41,749 nt of DNA from an uncultured Synechococcus sp. (lineage in GTDB: Bacteria > Cyanobacteriota > Cyanobacteriia > PCC-6307 > Cyanobiaceae), in the NCBI GenBank assembly GCA_913057985.1, contig CAJXPL010000022.1, positions 1 through 41,749 on the forward strand. Direction: 5' to 3'. A program made the position numbers and the translations under genes. The stretch's first letter is position 1. Each line of letters opens with the position of its first letter. A model generated the notes under the pieces. It saw only the letters and a list, made by a program, of their open reading frames with translations, made no database searches and had not been told where the DNA came from. Positions 36,054-41,749 of the stretch are shown piece by piece.

Positions 36054-36727
36054 TTGCGCAGCTGGCGCAGGTTGCTGCTGTAGAAGCTCGCCAGGTCCTG
36101 AGGGCTCTTCACCGGTTGACCGTAGGCGGAGCGGCCGGTCCAGGTGGGGAAGGATGCCCATTCGGGAGCCAGCTTCGCCATGGCGTTTCTGGTCAGCCCT
36201 TTCCGGTCAATTTCCTTGAGAGCACCGCGACGCTCAACAAGGTGCAGAGCGGCTTGGTCCTGGTGCCTGGGCTCGAAGCTGGACAGCTTGAGCTCCTTCG
36301 CCACGCCCTTCCAGGTCTTGGGCAGGAATTGATAGGCCCCCGCTGCGGCGCTGGTGTAGCGCTTGACGATCACCCGCTCGGGATGACGTGAGAGGTCCTG
36401 AAACTGCCCGCCGCCATACATGATCCGGTAGCCCTTGTCTTCACCGTCTTTCCAGGTGCCCTCGGCGTAGCGAATGGTGTTGAGCAGGGCGCGTCGCTCG
36501 GGTGTCAGCTCGTAACGACCACCCTCTTTGCCGGAGGACAGGGTGGCGCGGCTGCTGGTGTCGCGGCTGCTGGTGGCGTTTTGCTCAACCTGTTCTGCGG
36601 GCGCCTCTGCGTTCTTCAGAGGCTGTTGGGCTCCTGCGGACAGCACCAATCCTGCGGTCAGGGCTGCACCGACGACAGGCCGGCTCCAACGTTTGGCTGG
36701 GCTGAACGCAGAAAAAGGGCGATGCAC
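36038..36727 (-). CDS. phage-lysozyme-like muramidase (GH104 type)
   Basis: A 229-residue exported protein. An N-terminal signal/anchor segment (V-V-G-A-A-L-T-A-G-L-V-L-S-A-G-A-Q) is followed by a Ser/Thr/Glu-rich linker to about residue 70. The C-terminal domain resembles lambda endolysin R and other transglycosylases: R-R-A-L-L-N-T-I-R-Y-A-E-G-T with the putative catalytic Glu, Y-R-I-M-Y-G-G-G-Q-F, A-A-G-A-Y-Q-F-L-P-K-T-W and Q-D-Q-A-A-L-H-L-V. It should cut peptidoglycan glycan strands in the periplasm. Start GTG 36727 (or TTG 36736); no ATG fits. Overlaps DUF2605 at the 3' end. Confidence 0.85.
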   Translation of the reverse strand: MHRPFSAFSPAKRWSRPVVGAALTAGLVLSAGAQQPLKNAEAPAEQVEQNATSSRDTSSRATLSSGKEGGRYELTPERRALLNTIRYAEGTWKDGEDKGYRIMYGGGQFQDLSRHPERVIVKRYTSAAAGAYQFLPKTWKGVAKELKLSSFEPRHQDQAALHLVERRGALKEIDRKGLTRNAMAKLAPEWASFPTWTGRSAYGQPVKSPQDLASFYSSNLRQLRNQLGA

Positions 36728-36797
36728 GCAGAACAATCAGGTGGACGATCACAGTGCTGGCCCACGAGGTCTGGGCGCGAGATCGGCGCCTAAGGGG

Positions 36798-36825
36798 TTG
36801 ACGCGTTGTCTGTGCTGTGTATATG
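36798..36825 (+). promoter_or_regulatory. sigma-70-like promoter in an intergenic region
   Basis: TTGACG (36798-36803, 5 of 6 to the -35 consensus) and TATATG (36820-36825) are separated by 16 bp. The direction is plus, where no protein gene follows until about 40103, so it would drive an RNA of the 36826-36961 region. A chance match is possible; the -10 hexamer is only 4 of 6. Confidence 0.45.
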
Positions 36826-36831
36826 CAGCTG

Positions 36832-36919
36832 AGAGAAGGCTGAGAGTCTTGCGAGACTCGCCTCTGCGGCTGACGTTGTCTCCCTCAGGCCTCAGGGGCC
36901 ATGGCTTGAGCCCATGGCC
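36832..36919 (+). ncRNA. candidate small RNA between muramidase and trpS
   Basis: Downstream of the promoter-like element at 36798-36825 lies a perfect 6-bp hairpin GAGTCT (36844-36849) / AGACTC (36854-36859) with a TGCG loop. It is followed by a perfect 8-bp hairpin GGCCATGG (36897-36904) / CCATGGCC (36912-36919). The second could end the RNA, though it has no T-run, and could equally be the trpS terminator on the minus strand. Not a recognised family (not 6S, SRP or Yfr1 by inspection). Confidence 0.3.
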
Positions 36920-36961
36920 GTCGCATTGATCAGAGCAGCTAATGCTTCTCTTTGTTGCTGA

Positions 36962-37975
36962 TCAGGCTGGCCGGGCGAAACCCAGGGCATCCCGAACCCG
37001 TTCAAGCGTGGCGTTGGCCACGGTTTCGGCCTTCTCACGGCCTGTTTTCAGCACCTGATCGAGCTCTGTGGGGTCCTGCATCAACTCCCGGTAGCGGGCC
37101 TGGATGGGTTCCAGCGCGCTCACGGTGGCTTCGGCCAGCAGCGGCTTGAACTGTCCCCAACCCATCTCGGCGCATTCAGTGGCGGCCTGCTCCCGCCCCT
37201 TGCCGCTCAGGATTGCGTAGAGCCCAAGCAGGTTGTCGGTTTCCGGTCGTTCGGGGTTGCCGAATTCGAGGCCACGCTCTGGATCGGTCTTGGCGCGTTT
37301 GATCTTTTTGGTGATCAGCTCCGGAGGGTCCAGAAGCGTGATGCGACTTCCCTCGTTGGGATCGCTCTTGCTCATCTTGCTGCGACCATCCGTCAGGCTC
37401 ATCACCCGTGCCCCCTCCTTGAGGATCAGCGGTTTGGGCACTTTGAGCACCGGCGTGTCCTTGCTGCCGAAACGGGCATTGATGCGCTGCTGGGCGATGT
37501 CGCGCGCCAGCTCCAGGTGCTGCTTCTGGTCCTCACCGACGGGCACCAGGTCAGCGTCGTAGAGAAGGATGTCGGCGGCCATCAGCACCGGATAGTCCAG
37601 CAGGCCCACGGAGACGTTGTCCCCCTGCTTCACCGCTTTCTCCTTGAACTGAATCATCCGCTCCAGCCAGTTGAGCGGCGTGACGCAATTCAGCAACCAG
37701 CACAGTTCGCTGTGGGCTGCCACCTGGCTCTGCACAAACACCGAACAGCGTTTGGGGTCCATGCCACAGGCCAGGTAGAGCGCTGCTGTGGAACGGGTGT
37801 CCTCCGCCAGGCGGCTGGGGTCATGGGGAACGGTGATGGCATGGAGATCCACAACACACACAAAGGTGTCGTGGGTCTCCTGCAGATCAACCCAATTGCG
37901 GATGGCACCCAGCCAATTGCCGAGGTGCAGTGCTCCGGTCGGTTGCACCCCGGAAAGAACCCTTGGCCGGCTCAT
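36962..37975 (-). CDS. trpS: tryptophanyl-tRNA synthetase
   Basis: A 337-residue class I synthetase. The ATP-binding HIGH-type motif is H-L-G-N at residues 17-20 in P-T-G-A-L-H-L-G-N. D-Y-P-V-L-M-A-A-D-I-L-L-Y near 125-137 and G-E-D-Q-K-Q-H near 146 bind tryptophan and the adenylate. The KMSKS motif is intact (K-M-S-K-S-D-P-N, near 195). Full length. Start ATG 37975; a TTG at 37978 precedes it. It begins 3 bp after the RGG-rich gene, and its likely terminator is the hairpin at 36897-36919. Confidence 0.97.
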   Translation of the reverse strand: MSRPRVLSGVQPTGALHLGNWLGAIRNWVDLQETHDTFVCVVDLHAITVPHDPSRLAEDTRSTAALYLACGMDPKRCSVFVQSQVAAHSELCWLLNCVTPLNWLERMIQFKEKAVKQGDNVSVGLLDYPVLMAADILLYDADLVPVGEDQKQHLELARDIAQQRINARFGSKDTPVLKVPKPLILKEGARVMSLTDGRSKMSKSDPNEGSRITLLDPPELITKKIKRAKTDPERGLEFGNPERPETDNLLGLYAILSGKGREQAATECAEMGWGQFKPLLAEATVSALEPIQARYRELMQDPTELDQVLKTGREKAETVANATLERVRDALGFARPA

Positions 37976-37978
37976 CAA

Positions 37979-38494
37979 TCAGGCCTCGGTTGCTGCGGTA
38001 TTGGTGTCGTCGCCGGCGGTTGCTTCTGACTCCACCACCGGCTCCACCACTGGTTCGGCCTCCGGCTCGGCAACCGGTTCAGCTGCAGCCTCCGGCTGGG
38101 GTTTGGCTGGTCGGGCAAAGGGATTCGGACGGGACCCGCGGCCACCACGTTCATCGTCAAAGCGGCGGCCACGACCACCACCATCACGACCACCACCATC
38201 ACGCCGGCCACCTCGGGCAGGCTGATTTTTCTGCTGTTCGATCAGAGCGTCGAGTTGGCCATCCTCCAGCATTTGGCCAAGGCTGCGGACCGCGAAACCC
38301 AGCACAGCCACGGTCGAGCGGAGATTGAAGGCCTCCTGCAGGGCCCGGGCTGAGCGCATTTCGTTGTCACTCAGACGAATCCGGAAGCCTCCGCCCTCAC
38401 GGCCGCCACCACGGTTGCCACGACTGCGCTGACCATCTCGGCCGCCGTCTCCCTGTCCCGCCTGTTGTTGGGGATCGCTGTAGGAATCACTCAT
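37979..38494 (-). CDS. RGG-rich, largely disordered protein, unknown
   Basis: A 171-residue protein with three parts. The N-terminal 37 residues are Gly/Arg/Gln-rich (G-Q-R-S-R-G-N-R-G-G-G-R-E-G-G-G). A short folded helix pair spans about 38-90 (L-S-D-N-E-M-R-S-A-R-A-L-Q-E-A-F and L-G-F-A-V-R-S-L-G-Q-M-L). An RGG stretch (R-R-D-G-G-G-R-D-G-G-G-R-G-R-R) and an acidic Pro/Glu/Val tail follow. RGG boxes often bind RNA, but no activity is shown. The DNA under R-D-G-G-G has a perfect 15-bp duplication (38172-38186, 38187-38201). It sits 3 bp before trpS and 16 bp after the 38511-39038 gene. Confidence 0.7.
   Translation of the reverse strand: MSDSYSDPQQQAGQGDGGRDGQRSRGNRGGGREGGGFRIRLSDNEMRSARALQEAFNLRSTVAVLGFAVRSLGQMLEDGQLDALIEQQKNQPARGGRRDGGGRDGGGRGRRFDDERGGRGSRPNPFARPAKPQPEAAAEPVAEPEAEPVVEPVVESEATAGDDTNTAATEA
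38172..38201. repeat. perfect 15-bp tandem duplication in the RGG gene
   Basis: CGACCACCACCATCA occurs at 38172-38186 and again at 38187-38201 with no mismatch, encoding two D-G-G-G-R-type pentapeptides. In-frame copy change would leave the protein frame intact. Confidence 0.85.
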
Positions 38495-38510
38495 GGCCCA
38501 TGGCCTGGAA

Positions 38511-39038
38511 TCAGGCGCAAGTGTGACGCATCACCGGGGTGTTTTCGGTGATCCAGAGCAGCTGGTGGCATTCAACGCTGTTCTTCCGAGCCAGCACCAG
38601 CATCGGAACCACCGTGATCCCCCGTTCAATCCGTTCGCGATAGCTGCTCACCAGTTGTCGGTACCGCTCCGCTGTCCAGCCGTGGATGGCTGTGTCACGA
38701 CTGTTCCAGTAGTCCTGAAGCGCCCTTTGGCAGTCCTCGATGCCGAACTCCCGCCAGCAGCTCTGTTGGGCCAACAGTGGATCCATCCCCTGCTGCAGCA
38801 ACCGCCGGTAATGCATCAATTCCGGAGCTTCATCGCGCCCATCCGGAGGGAGCCAACGATGCAGCTCGGTCAGGGGAGTTCGAGACAGCCGCAGCCAGCA
38901 GCGCTCCCGCAGCAACACCGGCAGTTGCCACGACCAGCCCTCGGCACGACGGACTTCATCGAGCACCTCAATCAGCCCCCGCTGCTGACGCTCGGTCAGT
39001 CCAGCCAGCGCATGGGTTGTGGTGTCGACCTCAGCCAT
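38511..39038 (-). CDS. conserved hypothetical protein
   Basis: A 175-residue soluble protein, start ATG 39038 (MAEVDTTTHALAG). The frame to 39185 lies inside the CDF gene and is ignored. It is mostly helical and tryptophan-rich: A-E-G-W-S-W-Q-L-P-V-L-L-R-E-R-C-W-L-R-L near 33-52, then L-H-R-W-L-P-P-D-G-R-D-E and Y-R-Q-L-V-S-S-Y-R-E-R-I-E-R. No family or active site recognised. The start overlaps the end of the CDF gene by 8 bp. Confidence 0.65.
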   Translation of the reverse strand: MAEVDTTTHALAGLTERQQRGLIEVLDEVRRAEGWSWQLPVLLRERCWLRLSRTPLTELHRWLPPDGRDEAPELMHYRRLLQQGMDPLLAQQSCWREFGIEDCQRALQDYWNSRDTAIHGWTAERYRQLVSSYRERIERGITVVPMLVLARKNSVECHQLLWITENTPVMRHTCA

Positions 39039-39957
39039 GGGCGCCGGTGTAGGTGATCCCGTCCTCCACGTAGTCCTTGGGTTCCAGATGGATGGTGCAC
39101 CGCACCGGCCCGAAACTTTCGTCCAAGCGCTCTTCCACCTTTTCGGTGATCCGGTGCGCCTTGGTGAGGTCGTCTGCGTCGACAACCATATGCATTTCGA
39201 TGAACACCTGCTGGCCCAGAACGCCCCGGCTGGCGATGTCGTGGCAGTTCAAGACGCCGTCGGTGGCCATCGCTTCGGCATAGATGGCTTCAGGTGCAAC
39301 CGCCATGTGGTCCACCAGCCAGGGCAAGGTTCCGCGCAGCACCTGCCAGCACACACGGATCAGCAGGAGTGCCATGGGGATGGCCAGCGCAACGTCGAGC
39401 CAGCTCACCTGCAGCCACACCGCCCCGGCCATGCCCACCAGCACCACCACGGTGGTCCAAACGTCGCTCGCCGCATGTTGAGCATCCGCTTTGAGCAGGT
39501 TGCTGTTCAGTCGCCGACCTTCCCGCAGCTCATATCCCGCCAGCAGGAGGTTGAACCCCAGCACCAGCGTGAGCAGCACCAGCTCCTGGCTGGTCACCCG
39601 GATCGGTGGCAGGCCCTCGAGCAGCCTTTCCCCCGAACGCAGCAGGATCTCAAGGGCTGTGAACAGGATGAAACCAGCGATGCCCAGGGCTCCCACCGCC
39701 TCGTATTTGCGGTGGCCGTAGGGGTGATCCCTGTCGGGGCGCGGATCGGACAGTTTGTTGGTGACCAGTCCCGTGAGGCTGGACAACGCATCGGTGGCGC
39801 TGTGCATGCCATCGGCGATCACCGCCAGGGAACCACTCATGGCCCCCACCAGAAGCTTCAGCAGCGACATGCTGATGTTCAGGCCCAGGGCCACCATCAG
39901 AACCCTGCGCACCCCCCGGCGGTTGTCGACCATCGCATTGGGATGACTGTGTGTCAC
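39031..39957 (-). CDS. cation diffusion facilitator (CDF) metal transporter
   Basis: A 308-residue inner-membrane protein with six predicted helices. The two transport-site motifs are H52-x-x-x-D56 (A-D-G-M-H-S-A-T-D, helix 2) and H161-x-x-x-D165 (D-A-Q-H-A-A-S-D, helix 5). This H/D set is found in zinc and iron/manganese CDFs, so the metal is probably Zn2+ or a similar divalent ion, exported in exchange for protons. A cytosolic ferredoxin-like domain with V-F-I-E-M-H-M-V-V-D follows (about 205-308). The start is GTG 39957 (T-H-S-H-P-N); ATG 39933 is an alternative. The stop overlaps the next gene. Confidence 0.9.
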   Translation of the reverse strand: MTHSHPNAMVDNRRGVRRVLMVALGLNISMSLLKLLVGAMSGSLAVIADGMHSATDALSSLTGLVTNKLSDPRPDRDHPYGHRKYEAVGALGIAGFILFTALEILLRSGERLLEGLPPIRVTSQELVLLTLVLGFNLLLAGYELREGRRLNSNLLKADAQHAASDVWTTVVVLVGMAGAVWLQVSWLDVALAIPMALLLIRVCWQVLRGTLPWLVDHMAVAPEAIYAEAMATDGVLNCHDIASRGVLGQQVFIEMHMVVDADDLTKAHRITEKVEERLDESFGPVRCTIHLEPKDYVEDGITYTGAHG

Positions 39958-40102
39958 GGCTGACTCCGGCCTGTTCCCAACTTATGGAGAACTCGTGTTT
40001 CTGGCCTGAAGTTCTGGTGTCAGGTGGTGGGTTGAGCTAAGAAGGGCCACTGCTACAACAGCCGTTCTGTTGAAACTCCCGGCTCCATGGCCAGACCTGG
40101 TG

Positions 40103-41386
40103 ATGCCACCGTCGTCGCTGCTGCGGCCGTTGGCTCTGGCTGGAGCTGGTCTGCTTGCTGGACAGTGGCTGATCAGTGATGTGATGCATGTTCCCGGCGG
40201 GGGGCTGGGTCTGCTGGCCGCCGGTGGCGTTGTGATCTGGCTTGGCCGCAAGCCAAGTCAACCGCGGTTTGCGGCGCCGGTCTCTCTGGATGGATGGATC
40301 GCTCGGTGCCAGGAGGTGCTGGATCAATTCGCACGTTTCGAGCAGCAACCCTCTGCCGATCTGGCCCGTCGCGCTGAACTGAAACGGGTGCTGGACCGCT
40401 GCGGCCCTGTGCGCATGGCGATGGTCGCCTTGGGGGGCTCTCAGGGACCGAATGAGGCAGACCTCAGCAGCTCTCTTGCTGGCCCGGCGCCGGTGATGCT
40501 GTCGCTCTGCCATCCCCTGACCACCGACGACGGCAGCCGTTCCTGGCCCGGTGGCCTGCTGGATCAGGATCTGATCCTGTTCAGCCTGCAGGCGCCACTC
40601 CTGGCCTCGGATCTGCTCTGGCTGCAGCAGGTGCCGGACGATCAGCCGGCCTGGCTGCTTGTGTTGACCGACGCGAAGGACGCATTCACCGATGCCGTCG
40701 CAGCTGTTCGGGACGACCTTCCCGAGCGCTGGCGTGAGCGGATCCTGGTTCAGGAGTCTTCGATGCAGCTGCGCAATGCCCTGGCACCGTTGCGCCGTTC
40801 GCTGAAACAGGCTGCGGTGGAGACGCGTCCGCGACTCCTGGCGGACTTGCATCGCCGTTGGCAGCGTGACCTCGAATCGCTTCGGCGCGAACGCTTTTTG
40901 CAGATCCAGCAGCGCACCCAGTGGGTGGTGGCCGGGTCGGTGATGGCCTCCCCCATCGCCAGCCTTGATCTTCTGGCCGTGGCGGTGGCGAACGGTTTGA
41001 TGATCAAGGAGATGGGAGAGATCTGGGGAACATCGCTGCAACCGGATGTGCTGAGGGAAGCTGCGGCGCAGCTGGCTCGGGTGGCCCTCGCCCAGGGCGT
41101 GGTGGAGTGGACCGGACAGACCTTGCTGGGGCTGGCCAAGCTGGATGGGGGGAGCTGGCTGATCGCCGGTTCGATGCAGGCCCTCAGTGCGGCTTACCTC
41201 ACCCGTGTGGTGGGACGCTCTATGGCGGATTGGCTGGCGATCAATGCCGGCGTTGACGAGCTTGATCTTGTGGCGTTGAAGCAGCAGGCACCGTTGTTGG
41301 TGGCCCGGGCTGCAGAGGAGGAACGGGTGAACTGGAATGGCTTCGTTCAGCAATCCCGCGAGTGGCTGCTTCATGCAACTTCATGA
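40103..41386 (+). CDS. DUF697 / YcjF-like membrane protein
   Basis: A 427-residue protein with N-terminal membrane helices (about residues 6-24 and 30-47), a soluble middle with a helix-rich region, and a C-terminal DUF697-like hydrophobic region. The latter holds A-S-P-I-A-S-L-D-L-L-A-V-A-V-A-N-G-L-M-I-K-E-M-G-E-I-W-G near 295-322 and A-G-S-M-Q-A-L-S-A-A-Y-L-T-R-V. Related proteins pair with small GTPases, but no GTPase motif is seen here. The start is taken as ATG 40103; TTG 40070 is possible. It is followed by a clear terminator. Confidence 0.8.
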   Translation: MPPSSLLRPLALAGAGLLAGQWLISDVMHVPGGGLGLLAAGGVVIWLGRKPSQPRFAAPVSLDGWIARCQEVLDQFARFEQQPSADLARRAELKRVLDRCGPVRMAMVALGGSQGPNEADLSSSLAGPAPVMLSLCHPLTTDDGSRSWPGGLLDQDLILFSLQAPLLASDLLWLQQVPDDQPAWLLVLTDAKDAFTDAVAAVRDDLPERWRERILVQESSMQLRNALAPLRRSLKQAAVETRPRLLADLHRRWQRDLESLRRERFLQIQQRTQWVVAGSVMASPIASLDLLAVAVANGLMIKEMGEIWGTSLQPDVLREAAAQLARVALAQGVVEWTGQTLLGLAKLDGGSWLIAGSMQALSAAYLTRVVGRSMADWLAINAGVDELDLVALKQQAPLLVARAAEEERVNWNGFVQQSREWLLHATS

Positions 41387-41418
41387 ACGCTTCATAAAGC
41401 GCTTAATGAAGTTTTTTT
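41377..41418 (+). terminator. intrinsic terminator of the DUF697 gene
   Basis: Outer arms AACTTCAT (41377-41384) / ATGAAGTT (41406-41413) and an inner CGCTT/AAGCG pair around CATA are followed by a seven-T run (41412-41418). The first arm overlaps the stop codon. It isolates psbA from upstream transcription. Confidence 0.88.
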
Positions 41419-41441
41419 GAGAGCTGATTCTGATTGTTGAG

Positions 41442-41465
41442 TTGTCATGTAACGGAACGTTCCGT
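41442..41465 (+). promoter_or_regulatory. psbA upstream element with perfect palindrome
   Basis: A perfect 14-bp palindrome ACGGAACGTTCCGT (41452-41465) lies 62 bp before the psbA ATG. TTGTCA (41442-41447) could be a -35, but no hexamer at the right distance is a good -10. On the minus strand GTTACATG (41453-41446) matches one half of the HLR1 high-light element bound by RpaB; no second half is seen. Regulatory role is likely given the gene, but the factor is not identified. Confidence 0.45.
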
Positions 41466-41527
41466 CCATACACTTAATCCACCTGTCCCTTTTTTGAGGG
41501 AGAGGTTCATCCGTCTTCTTTTCTTCC

Positions 41528-41749
41528 ATGTCCACCGCAATTCGCAGCGGACGCCAGAGCAATTGGGAAGCCTTTTGTCAGTGGGTGACCGACACCAACA
41601 ACCGCATCTATGTGGGTTGGTTCGGCGTGCTGATGATTCCCTGCCTCCTGGCGGCCACCATCTGCTTCACCATTGCCTTTATCGCCGCTCCCCCGGTTGA
41701 TATCGATGGCATCCGCGAGCCCGTCGCTGGCTCCCTGATCTACGGCAAC
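41528..41749 (+). CDS. psbA: photosystem II D1 protein PsbA (5' part, cut by window end)
   Basis: The first 74 residues of D1, starting [12 protein letters not shown]. They include the cytoplasmic N-terminus, [20 protein letters not shown], the first membrane helix and [23 protein letters not shown]1 binds the reaction-centre chlorophylls, pheophytin, QB and the Mn cluster. The low-light or high-light isoform (Gln or Glu at 130) cannot be told because that residue lies beyond the window. A GAGG at 41502-41505 lies too far (about 23 nt) to be a normal ribosome-binding site. Confidence 0.97.
   Translation, partial: MSTAIRSGRQSNWEAFCQWVTDTNNRIYVGWFGVLMIPCLLAATICFTIAFIAAPPVDIDGIREPVAGSLIYGN

Noticed and set aside
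36832-36961. Known structural RNA (6S, SRP, RNase P, Yfr1)
   Set aside because: None of the hallmark sequences I know for these RNAs is visible; the region remains an unclassified candidate.

Overview
The window reads as chromosomal DNA of a marine picocyanobacterium, most likely Synechococcus (subcluster 5.1 type). Evidence: the start of psbA (photosystem II D1) at the right edge, plastocyanin and cytochrome c6 side by side, ndhD of the photosynthetic NDH-1 complex, Ycf51, several cyanobacteria-restricted DUF families (DUF1824, DUF2605, DUF2214, DUF3303), high GC, and dense packing with many 1-4 bp gene overlaps. I see no transposase, integrase, CRISPR array or rRNA. Almost everything looks like core genome or small lineage-specific genes. 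The species call is inference from gene content; no search was run.

Layout. 1-1515: 3' end of a tRNA, three small genes, and the only gene-free stretch above 300 bp (1032-1515), which ends in a strong plus-strand terminator. 1516-4074 (minus): a group 2 sigma factor with an upstream leader ORF, followed by DUF1232, a small conserved protein, a small secreted protein and a PsiE-like membrane protein. 4199-6058 (plus): DUF2214 membrane protein, a matrixin-like protease and an L,D-transpeptidase lipoprotein. 6055-9841: HisIE, a QueD/PTPS-family protein and ClpB. 9985-11555: a small protein, then the minus-strand chain cytochrome c6 - Nif11-like protein - two unknown proteins. 11689-16509 (minus): glgB, hemE, an SDR-type epimerase, petE. 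16570-20051 (minus): ycf51, a helical DUF4332-like protein, a small secreted protein, a CocE-type hydrolase, a secreted unknown. 20118-27734 (plus): a tight operon-like chain of TamB-like protein, ROK sugar kinase, proA, folB and a lipase-like hydrolase. 27737-35693 (minus): thrS, DUF1824, glk, thrB, ndhD, M3 peptidase. 35697-39957: DUF2605 (plus), then muramidase, trpS, an RGG-rich protein, an unknown and a CDF metal transporter (minus). 40103-41749 (plus): DUF697 protein, a terminator, then psbA cut by the window end.

Together the genes cover lumenal electron transport (petE, petJ, ndhD, psbA), tetrapyrrole, histidine, proline, folate and threonine metabolism, two aminoacyl-tRNA synthetases, glycogen and glucose handling (glgB, glk, a ROK kinase), envelope biogenesis (TamB, L,D-transpeptidase, muramidase) and proteostasis (ClpB, M3 peptidase).

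The best leads outside ordinary annotation are: a Nif11-like leader-family protein with a cysteine-free tail of four in-frame pentapeptide repeats, built from a 15-bp tandem DNA repeat and coupled to petJ and two unknown genes; an 18-codon leader ORF whose stop overlaps the start of the sigma factor gene; two candidate small-RNA loci (1380-1503 and 36798-36919); a ROK kinase lacking its zinc-site residues; and perfect palindromes or hairpins upstream of psbA, glgB and clpB.
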